Assembly (NCBI GenBank): GCA_030145845.1 | Contig: JAIXHJ010000010.1 | Span: forward strand, 1 to 64,000 | Source of the DNA: Pseudomonadota bacterium | GTDB taxonomy: Bacteria > Pseudomonadota > Gammaproteobacteria > Pseudomonadales > Oceanobacteraceae | DNA: 64,000 nt | Direction: 5' to 3' | Shown: one piece after another, positions 51,486 to 59,400 of the stretch | Numbering within the stretch: position 1 is the stretch's first letter | Layout of the letters: every line of letters starts with the position of its first letter | Position numbers and translations under genes: made by a program | The notes under the pieces: model-generated | What the model was told of the DNA's origin: nothing | Database searches by the model: none | What the model saw: the letters and a program-made list of their open reading frames with translations, nothing else

Positions 51486-52898
51486 TCAGTCTGCGAAAGT
51501 GTTATCAGCAATGAAATCCTGCACGGTTTTCAGATCTGCCGGCATAACGGTCAGACGCTCATCACGTTCCATCAGGTCGGTGAGATGATGCGGCAGCTTC
51601 GGCATATCGTAACCGGCACGGCCCACGGCTTCCTCGAATTTCACCGGGTGGGCAGTGCCCAGGGTGATCATCGGGATATTCTGATTGCGGCGGCATTCGC
51701 GGGCCGCTTTCACACCAATGGCGGTATGCGGATCCAGCAGATAGCCGGTTTCACCATACACTTCCTGCATCATGGCCACGGTTGTGGCTTCATCGACGGC
51801 GTAGCTGTCGAACAGTTCACGGGCCTTGGCCAGACGGTCTTCATCCAGCGACACCACGTCTTTACGCGCACTCATACGATCCATCAGCTCAGCCAGTACC
51901 GGACCGTTACGGTCGTACAGGTCGAACAGCAGACGTTCAAAGTTGCTGGACACTGCGATATCCATGGATGGCGTGATGGTGTGCTGGAGCGGATGAACTT
52001 CGTACAGGTTCTGACTCATCAGACGGTGCAGCACGTCATTGCTGTTGGTGGCAATGATCAGCTGCTCAATCGGCAGACCCATTTTCTTCGCCATATAACC
52101 GGCGAAAATATCACCGAAGTTACCGGTTGGAACTGAGTAAGCCATGGAGCGCAGCGGGCCACCCAGATTCAGGCTGGAATAGAAGTAGTAAACGATCTGA
52201 GCCATGATGCGGGCCCAGTTAATGCTGTTAACCGCCACCAGCTTACGTTCACCACGCAGGAAAGACTGATCACCGAAACTGGCCTTAACCATCTGCTGCG
52301 CCTGGTCGAAATTACCTTCGATGGCGATGTTGTAGATGTTGTCGCCTTTCACTGTGGTCATCTGGCGGCGCTGTACTTCAGACACTTTACCGTACGGGTG
52401 CAGGATGAAGATATCCACGTTGCGGCAGGCTTTGGTGCCTTCGATGGCGGCAGAACCGGTATCACCGGACGTCGCGCCCATGATCACCACTTTCTCGTTA
52501 CGGCGTTCCAGCACATAGTCCAGCAGACGGCCGAGCAGTTGCAGCGCGAAGTCCTTGAATGCCAGCGTCGGTCCGTGGAACAGTTCCAGCACGTATTCGT
52601 TATGATCAATCTGCTGCAGCGGCGCGATCGCTTTGTGGCCGAAGTTGGTGTTGTTGTACACCTCTTCCAGCATGGTTTTCAGCGCTGCAGAATCGACACA
52701 GCCTTCCACAAACGGATAAATCACCTTATGCGCCAGCTCCGTGTATGGCAGGTCACGCCAGGACTGGATTTCTTCCAGGCTGTAGTGAGGCACATCTTTC
52801 GGCACATACAGGCCACCATCGGTTGCTAAGCCGGTCAGCAGCACATCTTCAAAGGTCAGTTCCGGGGCGTTACCGCGGGTGGAAACATATTTCATCAT
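51486..52898 (-). CDS. thrC: Threonine synthase
   Basis: A 470-residue PLP enzyme converting O-phosphohomoserine to threonine. It begins MMKYVSTRGNAPELTFEDVL, and the PLP lysine is in HGPTLAFKDFALQLLG. Phosphate-binding SGDTGSAAIEG, the VNSINWARIMAQIVYYF block and VPTGNFGDIFAGYMAKKMG are all typical of the long (type 2) threonine synthase. Two adjacent ATGs (52898 and 52895) could start it. In pseudomonads thrC follows hom; here the upstream gene is a DUF3087 protein instead. Confidence 0.97.
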   Translation of the reverse strand: MMKYVSTRGNAPELTFEDVLLTGLATDGGLYVPKDVPHYSLEEIQSWRDLPYTELAHKVIYPFVEGCVDSAALKTMLEEVYNNTNFGHKAIAPLQQIDHNEYVLELFHGPTLAFKDFALQLLGRLLDYVLERRNEKVVIMGATSGDTGSAAIEGTKACRNVDIFILHPYGKVSEVQRRQMTTVKGDNIYNIAIEGNFDQAQQMVKASFGDQSFLRGERKLVAVNSINWARIMAQIVYYFYSSLNLGGPLRSMAYSVPTGNFGDIFAGYMAKKMGLPIEQLIIATNSNDVLHRLMSQNLYEVHPLQHTITPSMDIAVSSNFERLLFDLYDRNGPVLAELMDRMSARKDVVSLDEDRLAKARELFDSYAVDEATTVAMMQEVYGETGYLLDPHTAIGVKAARECRRNQNIPMITLGTAHPVKFEEAVGRAGYDMPKLPHHLTDLMERDERLTVMPADLKTVQDFIADNTFAD

Positions 52899-52987
52899 GG
52901 TCAGGGAAGCCTGCGGGTATCAGATCAACAGATTATAAAAACGCGCGTAGTTTACATGGTTCGCTGCCTGCGTGCATCACGCGGCTG

Positions 52988-53491
52988 TTACAGCCGGGAG
53001 ATCAGTTCCGGCGAGTAATCGTCAGTACTCACTTCCAGCCCCAGCCGCTCTGCCCGGGCCTGCAGCTCCTCAATCTGGGCATTCAGCTCCTCCATGGTCA
53101 GGGTATTATCCTCCAGTTCATACAGATGCCTTGATCCGTGCAGCTGAAACCAGCGCACAATCACGGCCTCCGGCTTATCCTCCTGCAGCGCCGCTTCCAG
53201 TTTCTTACTGGCGCGGTATATACGGTTCAGCTCCTGCTTCAGCGCCCGCACATAGAGGATTTCATGCATAAACGGCTGCTGCCGGATCAACCGCGCAACC
53301 CCGGCGAGAATAAACAGCGCGGTCACCACCGCCGCCAGATTCAGCAGGGTATTCGATTCCCCCGTTCCCCACAGCGCAATGTAAAGTTGTGATAACCCCA
53401 GACTCAGCACCAGCAGGGCGGCAACCAGCCCGCCCTGAAAGCGGTTAAGACGTTTTTTAAACAATGCTTTATCGATATTTTCCAGCTTCAT
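52988..53491 (-). CDS. DUF3087 membrane protein
   Basis: A 167-residue protein with two membrane helices near the N-terminus (LVAALLVLSLGLSQLYIALW and LLNLAAVVTALFILAGVARL) and a cytoplasmic helical part (LYVRALKQELNRIYRASKKL). The opening ENIDKALFKKRLNRFQGGLV matches DUF3087. Coiled-coil potential is seen in MEELNAQIEELQARAERLGL. Function is unknown. It lies 89 nt upstream of thrC on the same strand. Confidence 0.75.
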   Translation of the reverse strand: MKLENIDKALFKKRLNRFQGGLVAALLVLSLGLSQLYIALWGTGESNTLLNLAAVVTALFILAGVARLIRQQPFMHEILYVRALKQELNRIYRASKKLEAALQEDKPEAVIVRWFQLHGSRHLYELEDNTLTMEELNAQIEELQARAERLGLEVSTDDYSPELISRL

Positions 53492-53601
53492 ACGCTCACC
53501 GGCCGGTTGATGTGGCCGGGCAGTATAGAAAATCCGCCGCCGCAGGGCACCTGTCTGTCAGCAGCCACTGCCGCAGGAATGTCACAAACGCCCCGCCACA
53601 G

Positions 53602-53625
53602 CCAACCTACCAGTAGGTAGGCTGG
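53602..53625. promoter_or_regulatory. Probable TetR operator
   Basis: CCAnCCTACC-N4-GGTAGGnTGG: a 24-bp palindrome perfect apart from the n positions, 25 bp ahead of the TetR start. The size and symmetry fit a TetR-family operator controlling the TetR-OYE operon. Confidence 0.7.
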
Positions 53626-53650
53626 TAACAGATCACCACAGGCCAGTGCC

Positions 53651-54277
53651 ATGAACAACCGCAGCAATACCCGCCAGCAACTGCTTGAAGTCTCCGCCGA
53701 CCTGCTCTGCCGGCGTGGCTTTTCCGGTTTCAGCTACCAGGATCTGGCACAGCAGCTGGGTATCCGCAAAGCCAGCGTGCATCACCACTTCCCACAGAAA
53801 GCGGATCTTGGACTGGCACTGTGTGACTGGACTGAACAGTGGCTGCTGCAGGGTTTTGAACACTTCGACCGTCAGGGTAACGGAGCCGTGGACAGGCTGC
53901 AGCGTTACCTCCGCGCATCCGCAAAACATGCGTTCAACGGCGACCGTCAGTGCCCGCTGAGTGCCCTGAACAGCGATATGCCGCAGCTGCCGGAGGCCAT
54001 TCAGGAACGCCTGCGGCAGCTCAGCCACACCGAGCTCGACTGGGTCACCGGCGTGTTCCGCATGGGGCTGGACAATGGCGAGCTGCAGGATCACAGCCCC
54101 GGCGAAGCCGACCCGCGGGCCATGGCCAGACTGTTTATTTTCACCTGCAAGGGCGCGCTGTTTTACGCCCGCCTGCAAGGACAGGAATATTTCACCCAGA
54201 GCATGTCACTGCTGCTTCAGCAATGGCTGCCTGACACACACGACAACCACAACACAGCAACAGGAATAACGGTATGA
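53651..54277 (+). CDS. TetR-family repressor
   Basis: A 208-residue TetR/AcrR regulator. The helix-turn-helix is LLEVSADLLCRRGFSGFSYQ, then LAQQLGIRKASVHHHFPQKA. The C-terminal domain resembles the AcuR/NemR type (GDRQCPLSALNSDMPQLPEA), with a Cys near residue 100 that may sense electrophiles. It overlaps the ene-reductase gene by 4 nt (ATGA) and has a palindromic operator upstream, so it probably represses the pair until an electrophile or unsaturated carbonyl is present. Confidence 0.88.
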   Translation: MNNRSNTRQQLLEVSADLLCRRGFSGFSYQDLAQQLGIRKASVHHHFPQKADLGLALCDWTEQWLLQGFEHFDRQGNGAVDRLQRYLRASAKHAFNGDRQCPLSALNSDMPQLPEAIQERLRQLSHTELDWVTGVFRMGLDNGELQDHSPGEADPRAMARLFIFTCKGALFYARLQGQEYFTQSMSLLLQQWLPDTHDNHNTATGITV

Positions 54278-55407
54278 CAATGACCAACGAGGCCGTCAGC
54301 GCCCTGTTTGAACCGATTGATTTAGGCCCGCTGCATCTGAAGAACCGCATCGTCATGGCGCCGATGACCCGCACCTTCTGCCCTGGCAATGTGCCCAATG
54401 ATCTGGTCACCGCCTATTACAGCCGCCGCGCCGAAAATGAAGTCGGTCTGATCATTACCGAAGGCACCTGCGTCAATCACAAAGCCGCTAACGGTTATCC
54501 GCGGGTACCTTTTATTTATGGCGAAGACGCCCTGGCCGGATGGAAGAAAGTGGTCGATGCCGTACACGCCAAAGGCGGGAAAATTGCACCGCAGCTGTGG
54601 CATGTCGGCGCCATCCGCAAAGAAAATACCGGTGCTGATCCGGATCCGTCGGTACCGGGATACAGCCCCTCCGGTCTGATCCGCCCGGGTGTGGAAAACG
54701 GCGTTGCCATGAGCAAAGACGATATTCACGACGTGATTGAAGCCTTCGCCCAGGCCGCGGAAGACTCAAAGCGCATCGGCTTCGATGCCGTTGAGGTACA
54801 CGGTGCACACGGTTATCTGATCGACCAGTTTTTCTGGGAAGGCAGCAACCAGCGCGAAGACGAATACGGTGGCGATCTGGTCGGCCGTACCCGTTTTGCC
54901 TGCGAGATTGTCTCCGCCATCCGTGACCGTGTCGGCCCGGATTTCCCGATTATTTTCCGTTTCTCGCAATGGAAACAACAGGACTACAACGCCCGTCTGT
55001 GTGACACAGCGGAAGAACTGGACGCCTTCCTGAAGCCGCTGGTGAATGCCGGTGTGGATATTTTCCACTGTTCCACCCGACGTTTCTGGGAAGCGGAATT
55101 CGAAGGCTCTGACCTCAACCTGGCCGGCTGGACGAAACAGCTGACCGGTAAACCCGTGATTACCGTCGGCAGCGTCGGTCTCAACGCCAGCTTTATCGAC
55201 GAAGACAAACGCGACATGGTCGATGCCTCCGGTGTGGCCACCGCCTCCATTGATGAACTGGGCCAGCGCATGGCAGCCGGTGAATTTGATCTGGTCGCCA
55301 TCGGCCGCGCCCTGCTGCAGGACCCGCAATGGGTGCTGAAAGTGAAGGAAGGTCAGTACGATCAGCTGCAGGATTATAGTAAAGCCGCGTTACAGGAACT
55401 GGTGTAA
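54274..55407 (+). CDS. Old-yellow-enzyme family NADH:flavin oxidoreductase
   Basis: A 377-residue FMN ene-reductase with a TIM barrel: LFEPIDLGPLHLKNRIVMAP, MTRTFCPGNVPNDL, then PQLWHVGAIRKENTG. The substrate pair is His-x-x-His (EVHGAHGYLIDQFFWEGSNQ) rather than His/Asn as in yeast OYE; NDGYGGD-like REDEYGGDLVGRTRF follows. It ends in ITVGSVGL and AIGRALLQDPQW, the FMN phosphate site. It reduces activated C=C bonds, nitro groups or quinones in detoxification. Translationally coupled to the TetR repressor. Confidence 0.92.
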   Translation: MTMTNEAVSALFEPIDLGPLHLKNRIVMAPMTRTFCPGNVPNDLVTAYYSRRAENEVGLIITEGTCVNHKAANGYPRVPFIYGEDALAGWKKVVDAVHAKGGKIAPQLWHVGAIRKENTGADPDPSVPGYSPSGLIRPGVENGVAMSKDDIHDVIEAFAQAAEDSKRIGFDAVEVHGAHGYLIDQFFWEGSNQREDEYGGDLVGRTRFACEIVSAIRDRVGPDFPIIFRFSQWKQQDYNARLCDTAEELDAFLKPLVNAGVDIFHCSTRRFWEAEFEGSDLNLAGWTKQLTGKPVITVGSVGLNASFIDEDKRDMVDASGVATASIDELGQRMAAGEFDLVAIGRALLQDPQWVLKVKEGQYDQLQDYSKAALQELV

Positions 55408-55437
55408 CGCCATTCTCTGCAACGTTAAACGCAGCAT

Positions 55438-55466
55438 AAAAAAGCAGCCCACGGGCTGCTTTTTTA
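55438..55466 (+). terminator. Terminator of the TetR-OYE operon
   Basis: AAAAAAGCAGCCC-AC-GGGCTGCTTTTTT after the stop codon. Confidence 0.88.
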
Positions 55467-55551
55467 TTTCCTGACAGTCACCGGCAGACAAGCAGACAAT
55501 CTATTTCTGACTACACTGATCATTCTGCATAACACTCTGACAGGCCGATTT

Positions 55552-56373
55552 ATGACCCTGAATGATTATCTGGGAAAACGGGTACTGGGCGTCGCTGCCG
55601 CATACAATAATGAAACTGATATGGATGCCAGCATCTACATCTGCATTGTCGACATTGACAGCGATGATAACCTGACACTGTTCTGCCCCCGCGGCCACCG
55701 TCTGCAGGCCGGCGATAATATTACCCTGCATCTCGACAACCGCACCGGGGTTTCGGAATACGACGCCGACCTCAGTGTTTACCGGCTGTCCTACAAGGGG
55801 CAGGTTGTGCACTGTGACGATGACCGTCATCTGCGCCTGAAGGCACGTGAATTTCAGGTCATGTACGGCATGAGTGTGGTTTATGAATACCGCCAGCCCG
55901 GCTATGAATTCCCGCCCGACCTGCGTCCTTCTTCACCACTGGCCATTACTCCGCTGCAGGAAGTTCCGGCAATTGACGCCAGTGAACATGACAATAAAAT
56001 CGGTGTATTAATTACCGGTGCCAGCGGCCAGCCGCATACGACCGTGATGGCTTTCCTATCCACGGTGGACGACGATATTTTCTTTATTACCCTGCCGCAG
56101 ACCTTCAAAGCTCAGCTGATGAAACGCCAGCCCCAGTGTTATTTCGCCATCGATTCACGCGCGACCTTTACCTTCGAAGAGGCCGTGGAATGGAATTACA
56201 GCATCATCCGCGGTGAGGTTTTTTCAGTGCCGCCGTCCCATCCGGCCTTTGCCACAATACAGGAATTGTTTGTTGCCAAAAATCCATGGGAAATGGCTTT
56301 CTTCACCCATCCGGATATTGAGATGTACCACCTCAGAGCCAGCAAAGTTGTCTGCCCTGGTGCCAGACCCTGA
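55552..56373 (+). CDS. Two-domain protein with C-terminal FMN-binding split barrel
   Basis: A 273-residue soluble protein. The C-terminal half (residues about 145-270) looks like a pyridoxamine-phosphate-oxidase-type split barrel: KIGVLITGASGQPHTTVMAF, DDDIFFITLPQTFKAQLM, CYFAIDSRATFTF and IIRGEVFSVPPSHP. The N-terminal half (residues about 1-120) is a beta-rich domain with DNRTGVSEYDADLSVYRLSY, which has some PilZ/split-barrel-partner character but no RxxxR motif. Neither substrate nor flavin binding is proven. Convergent with yjbQ, 5 nt apart. Confidence 0.65.
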   Translation: MTLNDYLGKRVLGVAAAYNNETDMDASIYICIVDIDSDDNLTLFCPRGHRLQAGDNITLHLDNRTGVSEYDADLSVYRLSYKGQVVHCDDDRHLRLKAREFQVMYGMSVVYEYRQPGYEFPPDLRPSSPLAITPLQEVPAIDASEHDNKIGVLITGASGQPHTTVMAFLSTVDDDIFFITLPQTFKAQLMKRQPQCYFAIDSRATFTFEEAVEWNYSIIRGEVFSVPPSHPAFATIQELFVAKNPWEMAFFTHPDIEMYHLRASKVVCPGARP

Positions 56374-56378
56374 AACGA

Positions 56379-56798
56379 CTAGCCGCCCTGAAGCGTAACC
56401 ACCAGCCGGCGGCTGCCGCCACAGTCCCGGTGCTCACACAGATAAATCCCCTGCCAGGTGCCCAGATTCAGCCGGCCATTCGTGACAGGAATGGTCAGTG
56501 AGGGGCCTAACAGGCTGGCTTTGATATGTGCCGGCAGATCATCACTGCCCTCCAGCGTATGCTGATAATAAGGCTCATCTTCCGGCACCAGACGGTTCAA
56601 TACCGCTTCGAAATCGCTGCGTACTGTCGGGTCAGCATTTTCGTTAATGGTCAGTGACGCGGATGTATGCTGAATAAACACATGCATCAGCCCCACCGAT
56701 ATATCCGTCAGCCCCGGCAGCCGGCTGACGATTTCCTCCGTTACCAGATGAAAGCCTCTGCGCCTGGTCTGCAGCTGAATTTCATATTGTTGCCACAT
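56379..56798 (-). CDS. yjbQ: YjbQ-family protein (UPF0047)
   Basis: A 139-residue protein of the YjbQ fold. Conserved blocks are GLMHVFIQHTSASLTINENA, DPTVRSDFEAVLNRLVPED, YQHTLEGSDDLPAHIKASLL and GTWQGIYLCEHRD. The family has been reported to have thiamine-phosphate-synthase-like activity, but its true role is unclear. I begin at the ATG at 56798 where homology starts; the frame is open further up but that part is not protein-like. Confidence 0.9.
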   Translation of the reverse strand: MWQQYEIQLQTRRRGFHLVTEEIVSRLPGLTDISVGLMHVFIQHTSASLTINENADPTVRSDFEAVLNRLVPEDEPYYQHTLEGSDDLPAHIKASLLGPSLTIPVTNGRLNLGTWQGIYLCEHRDCGGSRRLVVTLQGG

Positions 56799-56907
56799 AA
56801 TCTGCTTCACCGCTGAATTTTCTGATGTGGGATATTGTACATACCCCGTGCCTTCTGTCTGCTGATACATAGCGCAGGTGGCACAGAATTCCACCATCCA
56901 GGAGTCA

Positions 56908-57276
56908 TCAGTGCAGAAGCGGCAGAGGCTGAATCTCAGTAACACCGAAATGCACCGCCAGCATTTCCACCAGCACCGGCAGTGACAGATTCTCGTACAC
57001 GTCAAAAACCGGATTGGCTTCCGACAGCAGCGGGTATTCCAGGTGCACGCCGTAGTGATCAGGCGCCTGCCCCGTGGTATACAGATAAGCGCGCAGCTCC
57101 GGCTCATCCGGCTGATGGATATAGACCGCGCAGTAATCGGTCGCAATCCGCCGTTCAATACGGAAACTGCCATTCCCCAGCTGTTCATTCAGCAGCAACA
57201 GCAGATGGCGGATATTCTGATCTTTTTCCAGTGCCCAGATATTAGTCATCAGCGGGACACTATCCTGAGTGTTCAT
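56908..57276 (-). CDS. Hypothetical protein
   Basis: A 122-residue soluble protein. It starts MNTQDSVPLMTNIWALEKDQ and could also begin at the second Met. It is mixed alpha/beta, with GNGSFRIERRIATDYCAVYI and HYGVHLEYPLLSEANPVFDV. I recognise no family with confidence. It lies 6 nt downstream of the rhodanese gene on the same strand, suggesting an operon with the two genes upstream. Confidence 0.55.
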   Translation of the reverse strand: MNTQDSVPLMTNIWALEKDQNIRHLLLLLNEQLGNGSFRIERRIATDYCAVYIHQPDEPELRAYLYTTGQAPDHYGVHLEYPLLSEANPVFDVYENLSLPVLVEMLAVHFGVTEIQPLPLLH

Positions 57277-57282
57277 CAGTAC

Positions 57283-57600
57283 TCAGTGTACAGGGCTTTG
57301 CTGGCCATTCAGCCAGGTGCTGTAACCACCGCCCAGATTCACGGCATTGGCAAAACCGAAGCCGGTAAAGAATTCCGTCAGGTGCTCACTGCGGTGGCCG
57401 CTGTAGCAGTAAATCAGGATTTTACGTGCTTTATCGCCTTTCATAATCAGACTTTCCACCAGGCCGTCGTGGGCGTGTAAAGCACCTTCCATATGGTCGC
57501 TCTGATAATCCTTAATATCGCGGCAATCGAGCACCAGCACATCGCCGGCTGACAGAAATTCTTTTGCCGCCGGATAATCGAGTGTTTTTATTGCTGTCAT
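57283..57600 (-). CDS. Rhodanese-domain protein
   Basis: A 105-residue single rhodanese domain, the size of GlpE. The active-site loop is LIYCYSGHRSEHL with the catalytic Cys; VLDCRDIKDYQSDHMEGAL is the conserved CDC25-like signature, and NLGGGYSTWLNG ends the domain. It may transfer sulfane sulfur in the cytoplasm. It overlaps the upstream unknown gene by 4 nt and sits 6 nt ahead of the next unknown gene. Confidence 0.88.
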   Translation of the reverse strand: MTAIKTLDYPAAKEFLSAGDVLVLDCRDIKDYQSDHMEGALHAHDGLVESLIMKGDKARKILIYCYSGHRSEHLTEFFTGFGFANAVNLGGGYSTWLNGQQSPVH

Positions 57601-58013
57601 AAACCGTCTCCCTGAAAAGCATCCTCTGTGGCAAGCGCATCAATCTGCTGATGAAATGCCTGCGCATTAAACGCCACCTGAATGTCAGTAAAAAAACCGG
57701 CCGCGTTATCCACGGCATCCTGCATGGCAGCAATAATCCAGCGTTTGCTCAATGGTGAATGCAGCATGTTGGCGGGAACAGCGCTGTCGAAACGCAGTGT
57801 GCTGTGTGCTGCCTGCCAGGAGTGAAAGCGCATACCAGCAAAACCGGGGCGCTCCTGAGCAAAAGGAAGAAGGAAGCAGATATCCACATCCGGCTGTGCA
57901 GCGGTCAGCCGCCGTTGCCGTGTCAGATTTGCCGCAACCTTTGTCAGGTCAGTAACAAACTGACATTCTTTCAGGGACTGATCCGGCATATAAGCCGCAC
58001 AGAATAAGGACAT
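57597..58013 (-). CDS. Hypothetical protein upstream of the rhodanese
   Basis: A 138-residue soluble protein with two cysteines near the N-terminus (MSLFCAAYMPDQSLKECQFV). No family is recognised. Its middle has DVDICFLLPFAQERPGFAGM and RWIIAAMQDAVDNAAGFFTD. The 4-nt overlap with the rhodanese gene implies translational coupling, so it may be a partner of the sulfur-transfer protein; this is inference only. Confidence 0.5.
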   Translation of the reverse strand: MSLFCAAYMPDQSLKECQFVTDLTKVAANLTRQRRLTAAQPDVDICFLLPFAQERPGFAGMRFHSWQAAHSTLRFDSAVPANMLHSPLSKRWIIAAMQDAVDNAAGFFTDIQVAFNAQAFHQQIDALATEDAFQGDGL

Positions 58014-58098
58014 CGGCCACCTCCGCCTGCATATTACTGTTGCCTGCGGAGGTTATTGCAAAACGGCTGCCAGTCCCTGGCGGCATTCTGCTGTCAGT

Positions 58099-59217
58099 TC
58101 AGAAGAAGGAATCCATCGGCACCGAGCACCAGCTGCGGCCGGTACACATAGCTTTCACCCACAGGCGCTGCATGCGGCCGTTGATTTTCTTGTCCAGCGG
58201 CTTCATGGCTTCCAGTTTGTTCAGTACATCCACCGTCGGATACACCACCGGACTGTCGAGCACTTCTTTATCAACAAATGGCAGCGCACTTTGCATGGCC
58301 GTCGGATACGCCAGGTAATTGGAATTGCGGGCGGCGACCTGCGACTTCATCATATGACGGATAAAGGCATACGCCAGCTGCGGATTTTCCGCATTCGATG
58401 GCACCGACATGACATCCACCCACAGCGCGGCACCTTCATCGGGAATAATATAATCCAGCGCGTCATCGCCGTCGGTTTCCGCCAGAATATCACCGGAATA
58501 ACCCACCACCAGACAGACCTTATGATCGTGCAGATCCGGGCGGTATTGAGTGGTATGCAGATATTTCACATCGGCCAGGGTTTCTTTTACCAGCTCCCCG
58601 GCCTGATTGATTCTGGCCTTATCCGTGGTATTGATGGAATACCCCAGATAGAACAGCGCCGCGGCAAAAATTTCATCGCGCTCGTTCAGCAGGGCGATCC
58701 CACAGGAAGCCGCTTTTTTACGCAGTCCTGCATCAAACAGCAGAGCCCAGGAATGCAGCTGATCCTCCGCCACACCGGCGTCTTTCAGCGCCACCAGATT
58801 GGCACCGATGCCGGTGGTACCCCACATATAGGGAATACCATGCACCCCGGCAGAATCCTGCTGGCGGTACATTTCCAGAATATCCGCACGCAGGTTGTTA
58901 TAGTCCGGCAGCTCTTTGGTATCCAGTTCCCGTACCAGGCCATTTTCCGCCAGCCGCGGTACCGTGCGTGACGCCGGGAATATCACATCGAATTTATTGT
59001 CAGGGTTGAACAGCTTGCCACTGAATTCGTCGATATTGTCGTAAGTGACGTATTCAACCGTGGCATCGTTTTCCGCTTCAAATTCACTGATGACGTCCGG
59101 GTCAATGTAATCCCCCCAGTTCAGTACTTTCAGTGTCTGCCCGGCATGAACAGCGCTAACCAGACTGACAGCAATACCCAGACCCCAGAGATACGTGAAT
59201 ACCCTGTTCATAAACAC
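58099..59217 (-). CDS. PotF/PotD-like periplasmic polyamine-binding protein
   Basis: A 372-residue ABC-transporter binding protein. A Sec signal (YLWGLGIAVSLVSAVHA) is followed by LKVLNWGDYIDPDVISEFEA, the standard start of spermidine/putrescine-binding proteins. Other family features are FDVIFPASRTVPRLAENGL, GIPYMWGTTGIGANL and VDVMSVPSNAENPQLAYAFI. It would bind polyamines or a related amine in the periplasm. No permease or ATPase genes are adjacent, so it either pairs with a transporter elsewhere or acts as a sensor. ATG at 59217 or 59211. Confidence 0.88.
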   Translation of the reverse strand: MFMNRVFTYLWGLGIAVSLVSAVHAGQTLKVLNWGDYIDPDVISEFEAENDATVEYVTYDNIDEFSGKLFNPDNKFDVIFPASRTVPRLAENGLVRELDTKELPDYNNLRADILEMYRQQDSAGVHGIPYMWGTTGIGANLVALKDAGVAEDQLHSWALLFDAGLRKKAASCGIALLNERDEIFAAALFYLGYSINTTDKARINQAGELVKETLADVKYLHTTQYRPDLHDHKVCLVVGYSGDILAETDGDDALDYIIPDEGAALWVDVMSVPSNAENPQLAYAFIRHMMKSQVAARNSNYLAYPTAMQSALPFVDKEVLDSPVVYPTVDVLNKLEAMKPLDKKINGRMQRLWVKAMCTGRSWCSVPMDSFF

Positions 59218-59348
59218 TCCGCTGATATTTTTAGTAATTGAATTATCAAGCAGAGGCCGGGAGCAAAATATATCCCTCAGGGGGTAGGCCGTTTGCGACG
59301 TATTAATAACAAAGTAGTCAATTGACTGAAACGCAGAAGCACGGCCAT

Positions 59349-59377
59349 AAAAAAACGGAGGCTATGCCTCCGTTTTT
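59349..59377 (-). terminator. Terminator of ffh
   Basis: AAAAAAACGGAGGC-TAT-GCCTCCGTTTTT; on the minus strand it follows the ffh stop and ends in a T-run. Confidence 0.82.
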
Positions 59378-59400
59378 CTGTCTGCTGACGCCGGACCGGC

